A DNA stretch of 64,000 bases from Mycobacterium sp. D16Q13 (lineage in GTDB: Bacteria > Actinomycetota > Actinomycetes > Mycobacteriales > Mycobacteriaceae), in NCBI RefSeq assembly GCF_002013375.1, contig NZ_MAEW01000022.1, positions 22,437-86,436 on the forward strand. The letters are read 5' to 3'. The translations under genes were made by a program, and so were the position numbers. The notes beneath the pieces were generated by a model. That model did not search any database. It saw nothing but the letters and a program-made list of their open reading frames with translations, and was not told the DNA's origin. Below are positions 34,202-43,374 of this stretch, in pieces; positions within the stretch are counted from its first letter, which is position 1; the number at the start of each line of letters is the position of its first letter.

Positions 34202-34786
34202 TTAAAAGGTCCAACTTCCTTGCGGTGAAAGCACAAAGCCATGGTCGTATTGGCCACCAGTGGTCCCGATGTGGAGACGACATGCGGTCAGACCCGCATC
34301 GCCGACGGCGCAGGACACATTGTCTCCCTCGAACGCCAGCACGGTAATCGTCGACTTTGGCGGTAGCGGCCGAAACTCGCGGTCTTCGGGCTCTGACTCC
34401 TCGCGCAGGAACTGCCCGACGTCGCGACTGGTGGCACTCACGGTCCGAGCCCACGCTGGTGCACCTGGCATGCTTCCCCAACAACGCGCGAATCCGGGCG
34501 GTCCACCCTTACCGCTGTTCCAAGCAGCGAAACGGCAACGCAACCCGTCGGGTGTGCTGAAGCCACCGGCGTAGGCCTTGACCTGACCCTCGCGATAACC
34601 ATTGGTGTCATACCTCATCCCAACCTCGTGGTACCCGGTCAGATCCACATAGCGAGGCGGCGCGGACGACGAAGCAGACGAAACTTCAGTTGAACGTGAG
34701 GTGGTCCGCGACGAAGGCGAGGGATCATTCCCACACGACAGCAGGGTCAGCGAACCTGCAATCACACAGACCCATGCACGAAGCAT
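34202..34786 (-). CDS. Small lipoprotein of unknown function
   Basis: The 194-residue protein begins MLRAWVCVIAGSLTLLSCGND: a lipoprotein signal with LLSC lipobox and Cys18 as the modified residue. A Ser/Thr-rich tether (residues about 22-43) follows, as seen in mycobacterial lipoproteins. The folded part has cysteines (LRCRFAAWN, ARCWGS, VSCAVG, TACRLH) that could form two disulfides. I do not recognise the family. It sits between the DUF2334 gene (17 bases upstream) and the flavoprotein gene (29 bases downstream) on the same strand and may be cotranscribed. Confidence 0.68.
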   Translation of the reverse strand: MLRAWVCVIAGSLTLLSCGNDPSPSSRTTSRSTEVSSASSSAPPRYVDLTGYHEVGMRYDTNGYREGQVKAYAGGFSTPDGLRCRFAAWNSGKGGPPGFARCWGSMPGAPAWARTVSATSRDVGQFLREESEPEDREFRPLPPKSTITVLAFEGDNVSCAVGDAGLTACRLHIGTTGGQYDHGFVLSPQGSWTF

Positions 34787-34803
34787 GGAGCAAACCGTAC
34801 CAA

Positions 34804-35508
34804 CTAGGCCACGCTGTGCAGTACCTGCTTAGGCAACCACTCGTAGACACTCGGCGCCGAACCGTGCAGCAGTGACAGATCGATGGCGTCGATCATCGCC
34901 TGCCGCGGACCGGGCTTCCGGAGATGCTTGGCCGAGATCGCGACCCGCACCACCCCGTCACGGCGGGCAGTGCGCGCCGCCGACAACACCAACATCCGGC
35001 ACCACCAGGGCTCGGAAAGGAATCCCTCACCGATACCCAGCACCCGAGCACGCACCGAGGTGCCGTGGACCAAGTCAGTAATCTCAGAGAGTCCGATGTT
35101 CATACGGAAACCATTGCGCGGCAACATCTCTATTGCTCCGGCAGAAGCCATCCAACCCGGTGCCGCAAAGAGACGTGTACGCAACCCGGTCTGTTCCATC
35201 ACGCGGTCAGCGGCCATCAGACGCAGGTTGGCCTCATGCGCGGGCAACGCGGCGAACTCGTCGCGGCGCTTCTTCGTCGCGGCCTGGTCGTACCCATGCA
35301 GCACGATGGCGTCACCCCGCGACCGGCGGGCAGCCAGCCAGTCAACCGTCGGCTGGTCCTCCACCAGGCGGTACTTGCCCTTCAAACGAGGAGACACGAG
35401 GAACGACAGCGGAATCGACCGCTTATCCATTTCCTCAGTGAATACAGCGATCTCGTCGAGAGTGCGATCGCAGATTCCCGATACCGATACCAGCAGCTGT
35501 CCTGCCAT
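34804..35508 (-). CDS. DUF2334 polysaccharide-deacetylase-like protein
   Basis: The 234-residue protein MAGQLLVSVSGICDRTLDEI... has the layout of DUF2334, a divergent branch of the NodB/polysaccharide deacetylase fold. It has strands SIPLSFLVSPRLKGKYR and DAIVLHGYDQ, where the histidine is in the place of a metal ligand, and a C-terminal helix-rich region. The usual first aspartate motif is weak (ICDRT), so catalytic activity is uncertain. No signal peptide is visible. It corresponds in position to Rv0784 (recalled). Confidence 0.7.
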   Translation of the reverse strand: MAGQLLVSVSGICDRTLDEIAVFTEEMDKRSIPLSFLVSPRLKGKYRLVEDQPTVDWLAARRSRGDAIVLHGYDQAATKKRRDEFAALPAHEANLRLMAADRVMEQTGLRTRLFAAPGWMASAGAIEMLPRNGFRMNIGLSEITDLVHGTSVRARVLGIGEGFLSEPWWCRMLVLSAARTARRDGVVRVAISAKHLRKPGPRQAMIDAIDLSLLHGSAPSVYEWLPKQVLHSVA

Positions 35509-35606
35509 GCCGCCAGTGTGGCAACGTCAGATGTACACAAGGTGTCAGACACCCCGCATCGAAACGAACGCTCAAGCAGCACGCTTAAGCGCCCGCCTCG
35601 GAGCGA

Positions 35607-36107
35607 CTACCCCAGCTCCTTCTCGATGGCCGCGATCACCTCGGGAGCATCCGGCACCGTCGTCGGCCGAAACCGGTTGACCGCCCGGAGGGATCCCGAA
35701 CCATCCCGTGCGATCAAGAATTTCTCGAAGTTCCACTGCACGTCCCCAGCGGCACCTTCGGAATCCACCGTCTTGGTGAGCTCGGCGTACAGCGGATGCC
35801 GGTTCTCACCGTTGACATCGATCTTCTCCAACAGTGGGAAGGTCACTCCGTATGTGGTGGAACAGAACGTCTGGATCTCCTCCGCCGTCCCGGGTTCCTG
35901 GCCCATGAACTGGTTGCAGGGCACCCCGAGCACCGTCAGGCCGCGGTCGGCGTAGTCGGTGGCCAACTTCTCCAGAGCCGCGTATTGCGGGGTCAGACCA
36001 CATTTGGAGGCGACGTTGACCACCAGCACGGCGTTGTCGCCGAAATCGGCGAGTGACAGCGCGGAGCCGTCGAGTCCGGTCAACGGGATGGAGGCGAGAT
36101 CGGTCAT
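35607..36107 (-). CDS. Glutathione peroxidase-family thiol peroxidase
   Basis: The 166-residue enzyme has the family motifs: Cys in NVASKCGLTPQY (replacing selenocysteine), PCNQFMGQEPG with the catalytic glutamine, and QWNFEKFLI with the catalytic tryptophan and asparagine. A second cysteine in QTFCSTTYG can resolve the disulfide. Mycobacteria lack glutathione, so the reductant is probably thioredoxin; that is inference from biology rather than sequence. ATG 36107 is chosen as the domain start. It is divergent from the sugar porter with 67 bases between starts. Confidence 0.92.
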   Translation of the reverse strand: MTDLASIPLTGLDGSALSLADFGDNAVLVVNVASKCGLTPQYAALEKLATDYADRGLTVLGVPCNQFMGQEPGTAEEIQTFCSTTYGVTFPLLEKIDVNGENRHPLYAELTKTVDSEGAAGDVQWNFEKFLIARDGSGSLRAVNRFRPTTVPDAPEVIAAIEKELG

Positions 36108-36174
36108 GCTCACTACGTTACCGGTGTTGCGATGGTTGACTGTTCGCACATTACGCAACGTTGCGGGAGGTTAT

Positions 36175-37578
36175 ATGAGCGAGGAGAACGAATTCTCCTC
36201 AGGTCGCAGTGCGCTGCGAATCGCGTCGGTGGCGGCGTTGGGAGGACTGCTCTTCGGGTACGACAGCGCCGTCATCAACGGTGCCGTACAGGCCATCCAG
36301 GACGAGTTCGCCATCCGGGACGCCGAGCTGGGATTCGCGGTCGCCGCCGCGCTCCTCGGGGCCGCGCTCGGTGCTATGACGGCCGGACGCGTCGCCGACA
36401 GGATCGGGCGGGTGGCGGTCATGAAGATCGCGGCCGCCCTCTTCCTCCTGAGCGCGGTCGGGGCCGGACTCTCGACGAACATCGAGCTGCTTGTCATCTT
36501 TCGCGTAATCGGCGGGGTAGGGGTGGGCGTCGCTTCGCTGATAGCACCGGCGTACATCGCAGAAACGTCTCCGTCGAACATCCGCGGCCGGTTGGGCTCT
36601 CTGCAGCAGTTGGCGATTGTCAGCGGAATCTTCTTGTCCCTCACCATCGATTGGCTGTTGGCACATCTGGCCGGCGGCGCGCGCAGTGAACTGTGGTTGG
36701 GTCTGCCGGCGTGGCGGTGGATGTTCCTCGCGATGGCACTACCGGCGCTCATCTACGGCGCACTGGCGTTCACCATCCCCGAGTCGCCACGTTATCTCGT
36801 TGCCACCCACCGAATTCCCGAGGCACGCACGGTGTTGACGAGGTTGCTCGGAGAGAAGAACCTGGACATCACGATCACCCGGATACAAGAGACACTCGAT
36901 CAGAGCATCGCGCCCTCGTGGCGTGATCTGCGCAGGCCCACCGGCGGTTTGTACGCCATCGTGTGGGTGGGCGTGGCGCTGGCGGTGTTTCAGCAGTTGG
37001 TCGGCATCAACGTAATCTTCTACTACTCGAATGTGCTGTGGCAGGCCGTCGGGTTCGGCGAGACTTCGTCGTTCACGATCACCGTCATCACCTCGATCAC
37101 GAATATCGCCACCACGCTGGTGGCCATTGCCCTGATCGACCGGGTGGGCCGCAAACCCCTGTTGCTCATTGGTTCGGCCGGAATGGCCCTGACACTCAGC
37201 ACCATGTCGATCGTCTTCAGTACGGCCTCCATCGTGGACGGGAAACCGCACCTGGGCCCCGTCGCAGGACCCGTTGCCCTGGTCGCCGCGAATCTGTTTG
37301 TCGTGGCATTCGGAATGTCCTGGGGCCCGGTGGTCTGGGTGCTGCTCGGGGAGATCTTCCCCAACAGGATCCGGGCCGCGGCCATGGGAGTGGCGACGGC
37401 GGGGAACTGGGCCGCCAACTGGCTGGTCACCGTCACCTTCCCCGCGCTACGTGACGCGCTGGGAATCGCCTACGGGTTCTACGCGATCTGCGCGGTGCTG
37501 TCCTTCCTGTTCGTGGCGCGCTGGGTGAAGGAGACCAAGGGCCGAACGCTGGAGGATATGGATTCGGTGATCAGCTGA
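36175..37578 (+). CDS. Sugar porter family MFS transporter
   Basis: The 467-residue membrane protein has twelve hydrophobic segments and the sugar-porter signatures GRVADRIGR (loop 2-3), PESPRYL after helix 6, QQLVGINVIFYYSNVLW in helix 7, DRVGRKPL in loop 8-9 and ETKGRTLE at the C-terminus. It would import a sugar or polyol with protons. It resembles SugI of M. tuberculosis, but the sugar is unknown. GGGAGG lies 4 bases before ATG 36175. Its last 8 bases overlap the SDR gene on the other strand. Confidence 0.9.
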   Translation: MSEENEFSSGRSALRIASVAALGGLLFGYDSAVINGAVQAIQDEFAIRDAELGFAVAAALLGAALGAMTAGRVADRIGRVAVMKIAAALFLLSAVGAGLSTNIELLVIFRVIGGVGVGVASLIAPAYIAETSPSNIRGRLGSLQQLAIVSGIFLSLTIDWLLAHLAGGARSELWLGLPAWRWMFLAMALPALIYGALAFTIPESPRYLVATHRIPEARTVLTRLLGEKNLDITITRIQETLDQSIAPSWRDLRRPTGGLYAIVWVGVALAVFQQLVGINVIFYYSNVLWQAVGFGETSSFTITVITSITNIATTLVAIALIDRVGRKPLLLIGSAGMALTLSTMSIVFSTASIVDGKPHLGPVAGPVALVAANLFVVAFGMSWGPVVWVLLGEIFPNRIRAAAMGVATAGNWAANWLVTVTFPALRDALGIAYGFYAICAVLSFLFVARWVKETKGRTLEDMDSVIS

Positions 37579-38392
37579 ACAGCTGACCGGAACGCACCGC
37601 GGCGATGACTCCCCCGTCGACCAACAGATCGGTCCCGGTGATGTACGACGACTCGGGCCCGAGCAGGAATGCCGTAGCCGCGGCGATATCGTCGGACGCG
37701 CCGATCCGGCCGCTCGCCGACCCGTCGATCATGGCCTTCGTGATGGCGCCGGTCTCCGAGGCGAGCTCCTGATGTCCCATCTTGGTGGACACCACCCCAG
37801 GGCTGATCGAGTTGATGCGAGCCCCGCGTGCACCCCACTGCCTGGCTACGGATCGAACGCGAATGTGGTTGGCGCGCTTGGATAACTGGTACGCCACTGC
37901 GGGATACTCAACGCTCTGGACGTACGGTAACGCGAGGAGATCCTCGGCGCCGGTAGTCGCGAGCTCCCGCTCCTGTTCGGCGGAGAGCTCCATGGGCATG
38001 TGACCGGCCATGCTGGCGATCACCACGCCCGCACCACCCGAGGAAACGATCTTGCCGAATTCCTCCAGAATCAGGGCCACTCCGACCAGATCGACGGCGA
38101 GGATGGACCGTGCCGGAGCCTGCGCCGGCGAGAGACCCGCGGTGTGCGCAAGCTGGGTGACTCGCCCCAGCGCCGCGGCGGCCGCGGCGAGCCCAGAGAC
38201 CGACTCGCGCGAGGAGACATCGACGCGGTGGCCAATGACGTTGTGCCCATCGGCCTTCAGTTCGTCGACGACGGCCTGCAGCGCGTCCTCGTTGTAGTCG
38301 GCGATCAGCAGGGTCTTTCCGATGCCCTGACGGCGGGCGATGACCTTGCCCATCCCACCGGCACCAGTGACGACGACAACCTCGTCAGACAT
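37571..38392 (-). CDS. Short-chain dehydrogenase/reductase (SDR)
   Basis: The 273-residue protein has an N-terminal nucleotide-binding motif VVVVTGAGGMGKVIARR, one residue shorter than the usual TGxxxGxG. It has the downstream catalytic YQLSK (Tyr-x3-Lys) near residue 165, and the common ending GTDLLVDGGV. The usual catalytic serine region reads IASMAGHM. It is an NAD(P)-dependent oxidoreductase of unknown substrate. The start ATG at 38392 lies inside the end of ptrB (8-base overlap), so it is probably co-translated as the third gene of purC-ptrB-SDR. Confidence 0.85.
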   Translation of the reverse strand: MSDEVVVVTGAGGMGKVIARRQGIGKTLLIADYNEDALQAVVDELKADGHNVIGHRVDVSSRESVSGLAAAAAALGRVTQLAHTAGLSPAQAPARSILAVDLVGVALILEEFGKIVSSGGAGVVIASMAGHMPMELSAEQERELATTGAEDLLALPYVQSVEYPAVAYQLSKRANHIRVRSVARQWGARGARINSISPGVVSTKMGHQELASETGAITKAMIDGSASGRIGASDDIAAATAFLLGPESSYITGTDLLVDGGVIAAVRSGQLFS

Positions 38393-40526
38393 CCGACGTC
38401 TCCTCCGTGACCCCAAGAACATCGAGCAGCCAGGCCAGCTGGAATGCGGTTTCCTTCCAGCGCTCATAACGCCCGCTGATGCCGCCGTGCCCGGCCGTCA
38501 TCTCGGTACGCATCAGGATGGGGCGATCACCGGTAGTCGTATGTCGCAGCTCGGCAACCCATTTGGCGGGTTCCACATACAGCACTCGAGAATCATGCAG
38601 AGAGGTCATCGCGAGAATGGTTGGGTACGCGGTGGCACGGATGTTCTCGTAGGGCGAGTACGACTTGATGTAGTCGTAGACGTCCTTGTCTTCCAGGGGA
38701 TTTCCCCATTCATCCCACTCTGTGACGGTAAGCGGCAGCGACGGATCGCAGATGGTGGTGACGGGGTCCACAAAGGGCACCTGTGCCAGCACCCCGGCGA
38801 ACAAGTCCGGCGCCAGGTTCACCGCGGCACCCACCAACAGGCCACCCGCGCTACCTCCCCAGGCTGCGAGCCTATCGGGCAACGCAATCCCGGCGTCAAC
38901 GAGATGCCTTGCCGCCGCGATGAAGTCGGTGAAGCTGTGTTTCTTGTACAACATCTTGCCGTCCTCGTACCAGAGGCGGCCCATCTCGCCGCCGCCGCGC
39001 ACATGGGCGATGACGAACACCACTCCCCTGTCCAGTAGCGAGAGTCGTCCGATGCTGAACTGCGGGTCTTCGCACATCTCATATGCGCCATACCCGTAGA
39101 GGAGGGTCGCCGCCGGTTCGGAGGTGTCCTTGCGGTGGACCACCGACAGCGGTATCCGGGTGCCGTCCTCGGCGAGCGCCCATTCGCGGCGTTCCACATA
39201 GTCGTCCCGGCGGTAGCCGCCGAGGACGGGTTGTTCCTTGAGCAGGGTGCGTTCCCCGGTGTGAACGTCGAGGTCGTAGACCCGAGTCGGTGTGATGAAG
39301 GACGTACAACCGACACGCAGCAGCGGCGAGTTCCATTCGGGATTGTCGCCCAACCCGGACAGCATGAGCTCCGAGTCGAACTCGACCTCCTGCGGTGCGC
39401 TGTATCCGGCGGCACTGATAGGCCATACCTGGATGCGCGGCAACGCCTCTCGTCGATAGCCGACCACAAACCGCTCGGCGAAGGCTTCCACACCGTCCAG
39501 CCGCACATCCTCGCGATGGGCGATCAGGGTGCGTGCCAGCGCCGGATCAACCGGGCCGTCGGCAACGGCGGCGAACGGCAGGTCCGCGAGAGCGAAGTTC
39601 ACGGCGCCGTCGTTGTGCAGGATCAAGAGCCGATCCTCACCGTCGACCACGATGTGATCGACGGTGTATTCGACACCGGTGCGACGCAGCCAGATTGGCG
39701 AGAAGGTCGCGGCCGGATCGTGGGCGTCACCGATCAAGATCTCGGAGGTTACCGACGAGTGCACACTGATGGCAACGAAGCGATCGCTGCGGGTGCGACC
39801 CACCCCGATCCAGAAACGCTCGTCCGGCTCGGAGAAGACTTCGACAGGTTCTGCACCACTGCCCAGCGTGTACCGGCGAATGGCATAGGGCCGGAACGCT
39901 TCATCGATCACGGGGTAGTACAAGGTGCGGCTGTCCATCGCCCAGGTGGCGCCCGCACCGATGTCGGTGATTTCGTCCGGGTACATCTCGCCGGTCCGCA
40001 GATCTTTGAACCGCAGGGTGTACATCTCGTGGCCGACAACGTCGACCGAGTAGGCCAGAGTGTTCCCGTCCGGGCTGACGGTCGCGGCGCCGAGGGAGAA
40101 GAAGTCGTGACCCTCCGCTTCCACATTCCCGTCGAGCAGGATCTGTTCTCCCGGAACATCGTGATCTAGTACCGGCGGTACCCAGCTTTCAATCCCGGAG
40201 GATTCGCCTATCGGACAACGGCAATGCGTGCCGTACTGCTTGCCTTCGAAGCTACGGGCGTAATACCACCACTGCCCCATCCGCGTGGGAATCGAGAGAT
40301 CGGTCTCCTTGGTCCGGGACTTGATCTCACCGAAGATGCTGTTGCGCAGCGCTTCCAAGTGTCCGAGCTGGTCATCGACGTAGGCGTTCTCGGCCTCCAG
40401 GTGCGCGACGACGGCGGGACTTTCCTTCTCACGCAGCCATTCGTAGGGGTCGACGAAGGTATCCCCGTGGTACTCACGGAGAGTGTCGATGCGATTCGCG
40501 GTGGGCGGGCGTACGGGCCCGCTCAC
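38385..40526 (-). CDS. ptrB: Oligopeptidase B (S9 serine peptidase)
   Basis: This 713-residue prolyl-oligopeptidase-family enzyme has an N-terminal propeller (PYEWLREKESPAVVAHLEAE near the start) and a C-terminal catalytic domain. The nucleophile is in AAWGGSAGGLLVG, the acid in SLHDSRVLY and the histidine in TAGHGGISGR. It cleaves short peptides after basic residues. I chose GTG 40526, which overlaps the purC stop as GTGA, instead of a TTG 18 bases further upstream. In M. tuberculosis the counterpart is recalled as split into ptrBa and ptrBb; here it is one intact frame. Confidence 0.92.
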   Translation of the reverse strand: MSGPVRPPTANRIDTLREYHGDTFVDPYEWLREKESPAVVAHLEAENAYVDDQLGHLEALRNSIFGEIKSRTKETDLSIPTRMGQWWYYARSFEGKQYGTHCRCPIGESSGIESWVPPVLDHDVPGEQILLDGNVEAEGHDFFSLGAATVSPDGNTLAYSVDVVGHEMYTLRFKDLRTGEMYPDEITDIGAGATWAMDSRTLYYPVIDEAFRPYAIRRYTLGSGAEPVEVFSEPDERFWIGVGRTRSDRFVAISVHSSVTSEILIGDAHDPAATFSPIWLRRTGVEYTVDHIVVDGEDRLLILHNDGAVNFALADLPFAAVADGPVDPALARTLIAHREDVRLDGVEAFAERFVVGYRREALPRIQVWPISAAGYSAPQEVEFDSELMLSGLGDNPEWNSPLLRVGCTSFITPTRVYDLDVHTGERTLLKEQPVLGGYRRDDYVERREWALAEDGTRIPLSVVHRKDTSEPAATLLYGYGAYEMCEDPQFSIGRLSLLDRGVVFVIAHVRGGGEMGRLWYEDGKMLYKKHSFTDFIAAARHLVDAGIALPDRLAAWGGSAGGLLVGAAVNLAPDLFAGVLAQVPFVDPVTTICDPSLPLTVTEWDEWGNPLEDKDVYDYIKSYSPYENIRATAYPTILAMTSLHDSRVLYVEPAKWVAELRHTTTGDRPILMRTEMTAGHGGISGRYERWKETAFQLAWLLDVLGVTEETSDV

Positions 40527-41416
40527 GCCGACTTGCCGATCCAATCAGCGAAGCTCAGCCCCGAAATGCGTTCATACGCCTCGATATACCGCTCGCGCGT
40601 GGCCACGGCCACCGCCTCCGGCAGGGGCGGCGGCGGGGTATCCGACGCGCGATCCCATCCCGATTCGGGCCCGGTGAGCCAGTTGCGCACGAATTGCTTG
40701 TCGAAGCTGTCCTGCACCGCACCGGCCCGATAATTGGCGGCATCCCAGTACCGGGACGAGTCCGGAGTGAACACCTCGTCGGCCAGCACCAGGGTGCCTT
40801 CGACATCAACGCCGAATTCGAACTTGGTGTCGGCAAGAATGATTCCCTTGTGCAGGGCGTGCGCCGCCGCCCGGGTGTAGATCTTGATGGTCTCATCGCG
40901 CAGTTGGTTGGCGCGCACCCCGCCGACAAGGTCCACCACCGCGGCGAAGTCGACATTCATATCGTGCTCGCCGATGTCGGCCTTCGTCGCCGGAGTGAAC
41001 AACGGCGGATCCAGCCGACTGGCTTCACCTAGACCCTGCGGCAGCACGTGGCCGCACACCGCGCCGGTGCGCTGATAATCCAGCAGCCCGGATCCGGTCA
41101 GGTATCCGCGCGCCACACACTCCACGGGAAGCATGTCGAGCCGTCGCACCAGCAGTGCCCGGCCCAGCACCTCCTCGGGGATGCGCGGATCGTCGGGCGG
41201 GCCGGCCAAATGATTCGGCACGGTCAGCAGCCCGAAGAAGAACACGCTCATCGCCGTGAGGATGCGCCCCTTGTCGGGTATCGGCGTATCCAGGATGAAA
41301 TCGAATGCGGAAATACGGTCGGTGGCGACGAACAGCAGGTGCTCGTCGTCGACTCGGTACAGCTCACGGACCTTTCCGCTGGCCACATGCTGGTAATCGG
41401 ACAGCGGAGGGCGCAT
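40523..41416 (-). CDS. purC: SAICAR synthase (PurC)
   Basis: PurC joins CAIR and aspartate with ATP to make SAICAR. The 297-residue protein begins MRPPLSDYQHVASGKVRELYRVDDEHLLFVATDRISAFD, the standard start with SGKVRELY and TDRISAFD motifs, and has the second signature around LADTKFEFGVD (residue about 200). Length is typical. It is the first gene of a three-gene run with ptrB and the SDR gene, joined by overlaps. It is divergent from a small membrane protein gene with only 18 bases between start codons. Confidence 0.97.
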   Translation of the reverse strand: MRPPLSDYQHVASGKVRELYRVDDEHLLFVATDRISAFDFILDTPIPDKGRILTAMSVFFFGLLTVPNHLAGPPDDPRIPEEVLGRALLVRRLDMLPVECVARGYLTGSGLLDYQRTGAVCGHVLPQGLGEASRLDPPLFTPATKADIGEHDMNVDFAAVVDLVGGVRANQLRDETIKIYTRAAAHALHKGIILADTKFEFGVDVEGTLVLADEVFTPDSSRYWDAANYRAGAVQDSFDKQFVRNWLTGPESGWDRASDTPPPPLPEAVAVATRERYIEAYERISGLSFADWIGKSA

Positions 41417-41434
41417 CGTGCCATCCTACGATTC

Positions 41435-42061
41435 ATGCGATTCCTGCCCTACTCGACCCGACCGGGACGGTTGCTCGGCCAGCTATTCAGCGATGTAGCG
41501 GTCGCGATCTGGACCACGATCTGGGTGTTCGTCGGGCTTGCTGTGCACGCCGCGGTGGCGACGATCGCCAAGGTAGGCCGGCAGGTGAAGGACGGCGCCG
41601 ACGGCATTTCCGACAACCTGAACTCCGCTGGCGACAGTGCACACAGAATTCCGTTGGTGGGCGACAAGGTAGGTGGACCGCTGCGCGCGGCCAGCGAGGC
41701 GGCCGCCGATCTGGCGGGGGCGGGCCACAACCTGGACACCACGGCGACCTGGTTGGCGGTCGTTTTGGCGATCGCCGTCGCCGCGCCGCCCATCCTCGCC
41801 TTCGCGGGGCCGTGGATCTTTTTGCGGATCAGGTTCTTTCGCCGCAAGCTGGTGGCCGTACAACTCGCGGGCACCCCGGCCGGTGAACAACTGCTGGCCC
41901 TGCGGGCCCTGGCCAACCGGCCGCTGAAGAAGCTGGCGGTGGTCACCGCTGATCCCGTGGCCGCGTGGCGCGCCCAGGACACCGCGTCGATACGCGGCCT
42001 GGCCGCCATCGAATTGAAGGCCGCGGGCATCAGCACCCCCAAGGAATGGCGCGCCTCCTAA
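41435..42061 (+). CDS. Conserved membrane protein (Rv0779c-like)
   Basis: The 208-residue protein has two transmembrane segments (about residues 18-40 and 105-130), separated by a region with small and charged residues (KDGADGISDNLNSAGDSAHRIPLVGDKVGG). A cytoplasmic, basic C-terminal domain of about 75 residues follows. No catalytic motif is seen. Its position opposite purC matches the membrane protein Rv0779c (recalled). It starts 18 bases from purC, so the two must share a very compact promoter region. Function is unknown. Confidence 0.68.
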   Translation: MRFLPYSTRPGRLLGQLFSDVAVAIWTTIWVFVGLAVHAAVATIAKVGRQVKDGADGISDNLNSAGDSAHRIPLVGDKVGGPLRAASEAAADLAGAGHNLDTTATWLAVVLAIAVAAPPILAFAGPWIFLRIRFFRRKLVAVQLAGTPAGEQLLALRALANRPLKKLAVVTADPVAAWRAQDTASIRGLAAIELKAAGISTPKEWRAS

Positions 42062-42074
42062 GCGCCCCCTCCTT

Positions 42075-42138
42075 GCCGACACGCCGTGTTTTGTGACGGC
42101 ACGCCGCTGTTCGCAACAGAACGCGGCGTGTCGGCGCC
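42075..42138. repeat. Dispersed palindrome copy 2 between convergent genes (terminator-like)
   Basis: GCCGACACGCCGTGTT (42075-42090) pairs with AACGCGGCGTGTCGGC (42120-42135) at 15 of 16 positions plus one G-U. The inner segment CGGCACGCCG can fold further. The right arm is the exact reverse complement of the 19-base arm at 32433-32451. It ends directly at the P450 stop codon, between convergent genes. Confidence 0.65.
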
Positions 42139-43371
42139 TTAGGAGGCCGTGACGATCAGATGGCGGATGCCGGTGTGCCGGTTACTGCGTGTCCATTCGA
42201 CCGGCTCGGTCAGCCGCAACGACGCGAAACGCGGCAGCAGCTCCTCGAACACCACCCGCAGCTCCAAACGCGCCAGATGTGCCCCCAGACAGAAATGCAC
42301 ACCCTGTCCGAAACCCAAGTGGGGATTGGGTTTGCGTGTGATGTCGAAGGCATCCGGCCGGTCGAACACCAGCGCATCCCGATTCGCCGAACCCTCCCAG
42401 ACCACCACCTTCTGGCCCGCGGCGATCTCCTGTCCGCTCAGCGTGGCATCGGCGGTCGCCGTCCTACGCTTGGACGGCGACGGCGAGGTCCAGCGCAGCA
42501 TCTCCTCGATCGCCGTCGGCAGCAGGCCAAGATCCTCACGCAGGGAGCGGAACTCATCGGGGTGGTCCAGCAGCGCCAACAGACCACCGGCGATGGCATT
42601 GCGCGTTGTCTCGGCACCGGCGCTGAACAGCAGGTAGAAGAACAGGTACAGCTCGGCATCCGACAGCGACGGCGCCTCCGGATCGTCGACCGTCGCATTG
42701 ACCACAACCGACAACATGTCATCGGCGGGTGCCGCGCGCTTCAACGCGACCAGCTCCGAACCGTATTGGTACATACCGGAGCTCGGATCACCCAACGAGC
42801 TGGTGACCTGTGAGCGCCGCGACTTACCGAAGTCGAAACTGGGCTCCACGGCCTCGAACAGCCAATGCCGATCAGACTCCGGCACTCCCAGCAGGATGCA
42901 GATCATCTGCATGGGCAACTCTGCGGCGATATCGACAAGGAAGTCGATGGGCGTGGACGGCTCGACCGCGTCCAACAACGTCCGGCACCGTACCCGCAGG
43001 TCGTCCTCGACTCGCTGAATCATGCGTGGGGTCAGACCGGAGCTCACCAACTTGCGGATCTGGCGGTGTCGCGGATCGTCCATCATGTTGAGCACCTGCC
43101 CGGCGATCGGCAGGTCCTGTATCAGGGTGCCTCCGTACGGGCGATCGCCCCCGGTCACCGACGAGTACACCACCGGATCACGCAGCACCTCAAAGGTTTC
43201 CGCGTACGTGGCCACCGACCAGAAACCCTCGTTATCAGGGGTGTTCTCGGTGGGTTCATGCCAGTACACCGGCGCCTCGCGCCGATGCCTCGCGAACAGG
43301 GCGTGCGGGAATCCACCGGCGAAGTTGTCCAGGTCGGTCAGGTCCACCCCATCGAGAGCCGCGCCGCCCAT
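42139..43371 (-). CDS. cyp126: Cytochrome P450, CYP126-like
   Basis: The 410-residue P450 has the heme-binding loop FGQGVHFCLGAHLARLE (cysteine near 358), the I-helix AGAETTRN oxygen-activation motif with acid/alcohol pair ET, and the ExxR pair in IEEMLRW. It is soluble and needs ferredoxin partners encoded elsewhere. Its place beside purB matches CYP126 (Rv0778) of M. tuberculosis, a synteny argument; the natural substrate is not known. The ATG at 43371 begins 3 bases after the purB stop, so it is cotranscribed with purB. Confidence 0.9.
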   Translation of the reverse strand: MGGAALDGVDLTDLDNFAGGFPHALFARHRREAPVYWHEPTENTPDNEGFWSVATYAETFEVLRDPVVYSSVTGGDRPYGGTLIQDLPIAGQVLNMMDDPRHRQIRKLVSSGLTPRMIQRVEDDLRVRCRTLLDAVEPSTPIDFLVDIAAELPMQMICILLGVPESDRHWLFEAVEPSFDFGKSRRSQVTSSLGDPSSGMYQYGSELVALKRAAPADDMLSVVVNATVDDPEAPSLSDAELYLFFYLLFSAGAETTRNAIAGGLLALLDHPDEFRSLREDLGLLPTAIEEMLRWTSPSPSKRRTATADATLSGQEIAAGQKVVVWEGSANRDALVFDRPDAFDITRKPNPHLGFGQGVHFCLGAHLARLELRVVFEELLPRFASLRLTEPVEWTRSNRHTGIRHLIVTAS

Positions 43372-43374
43372 GAG

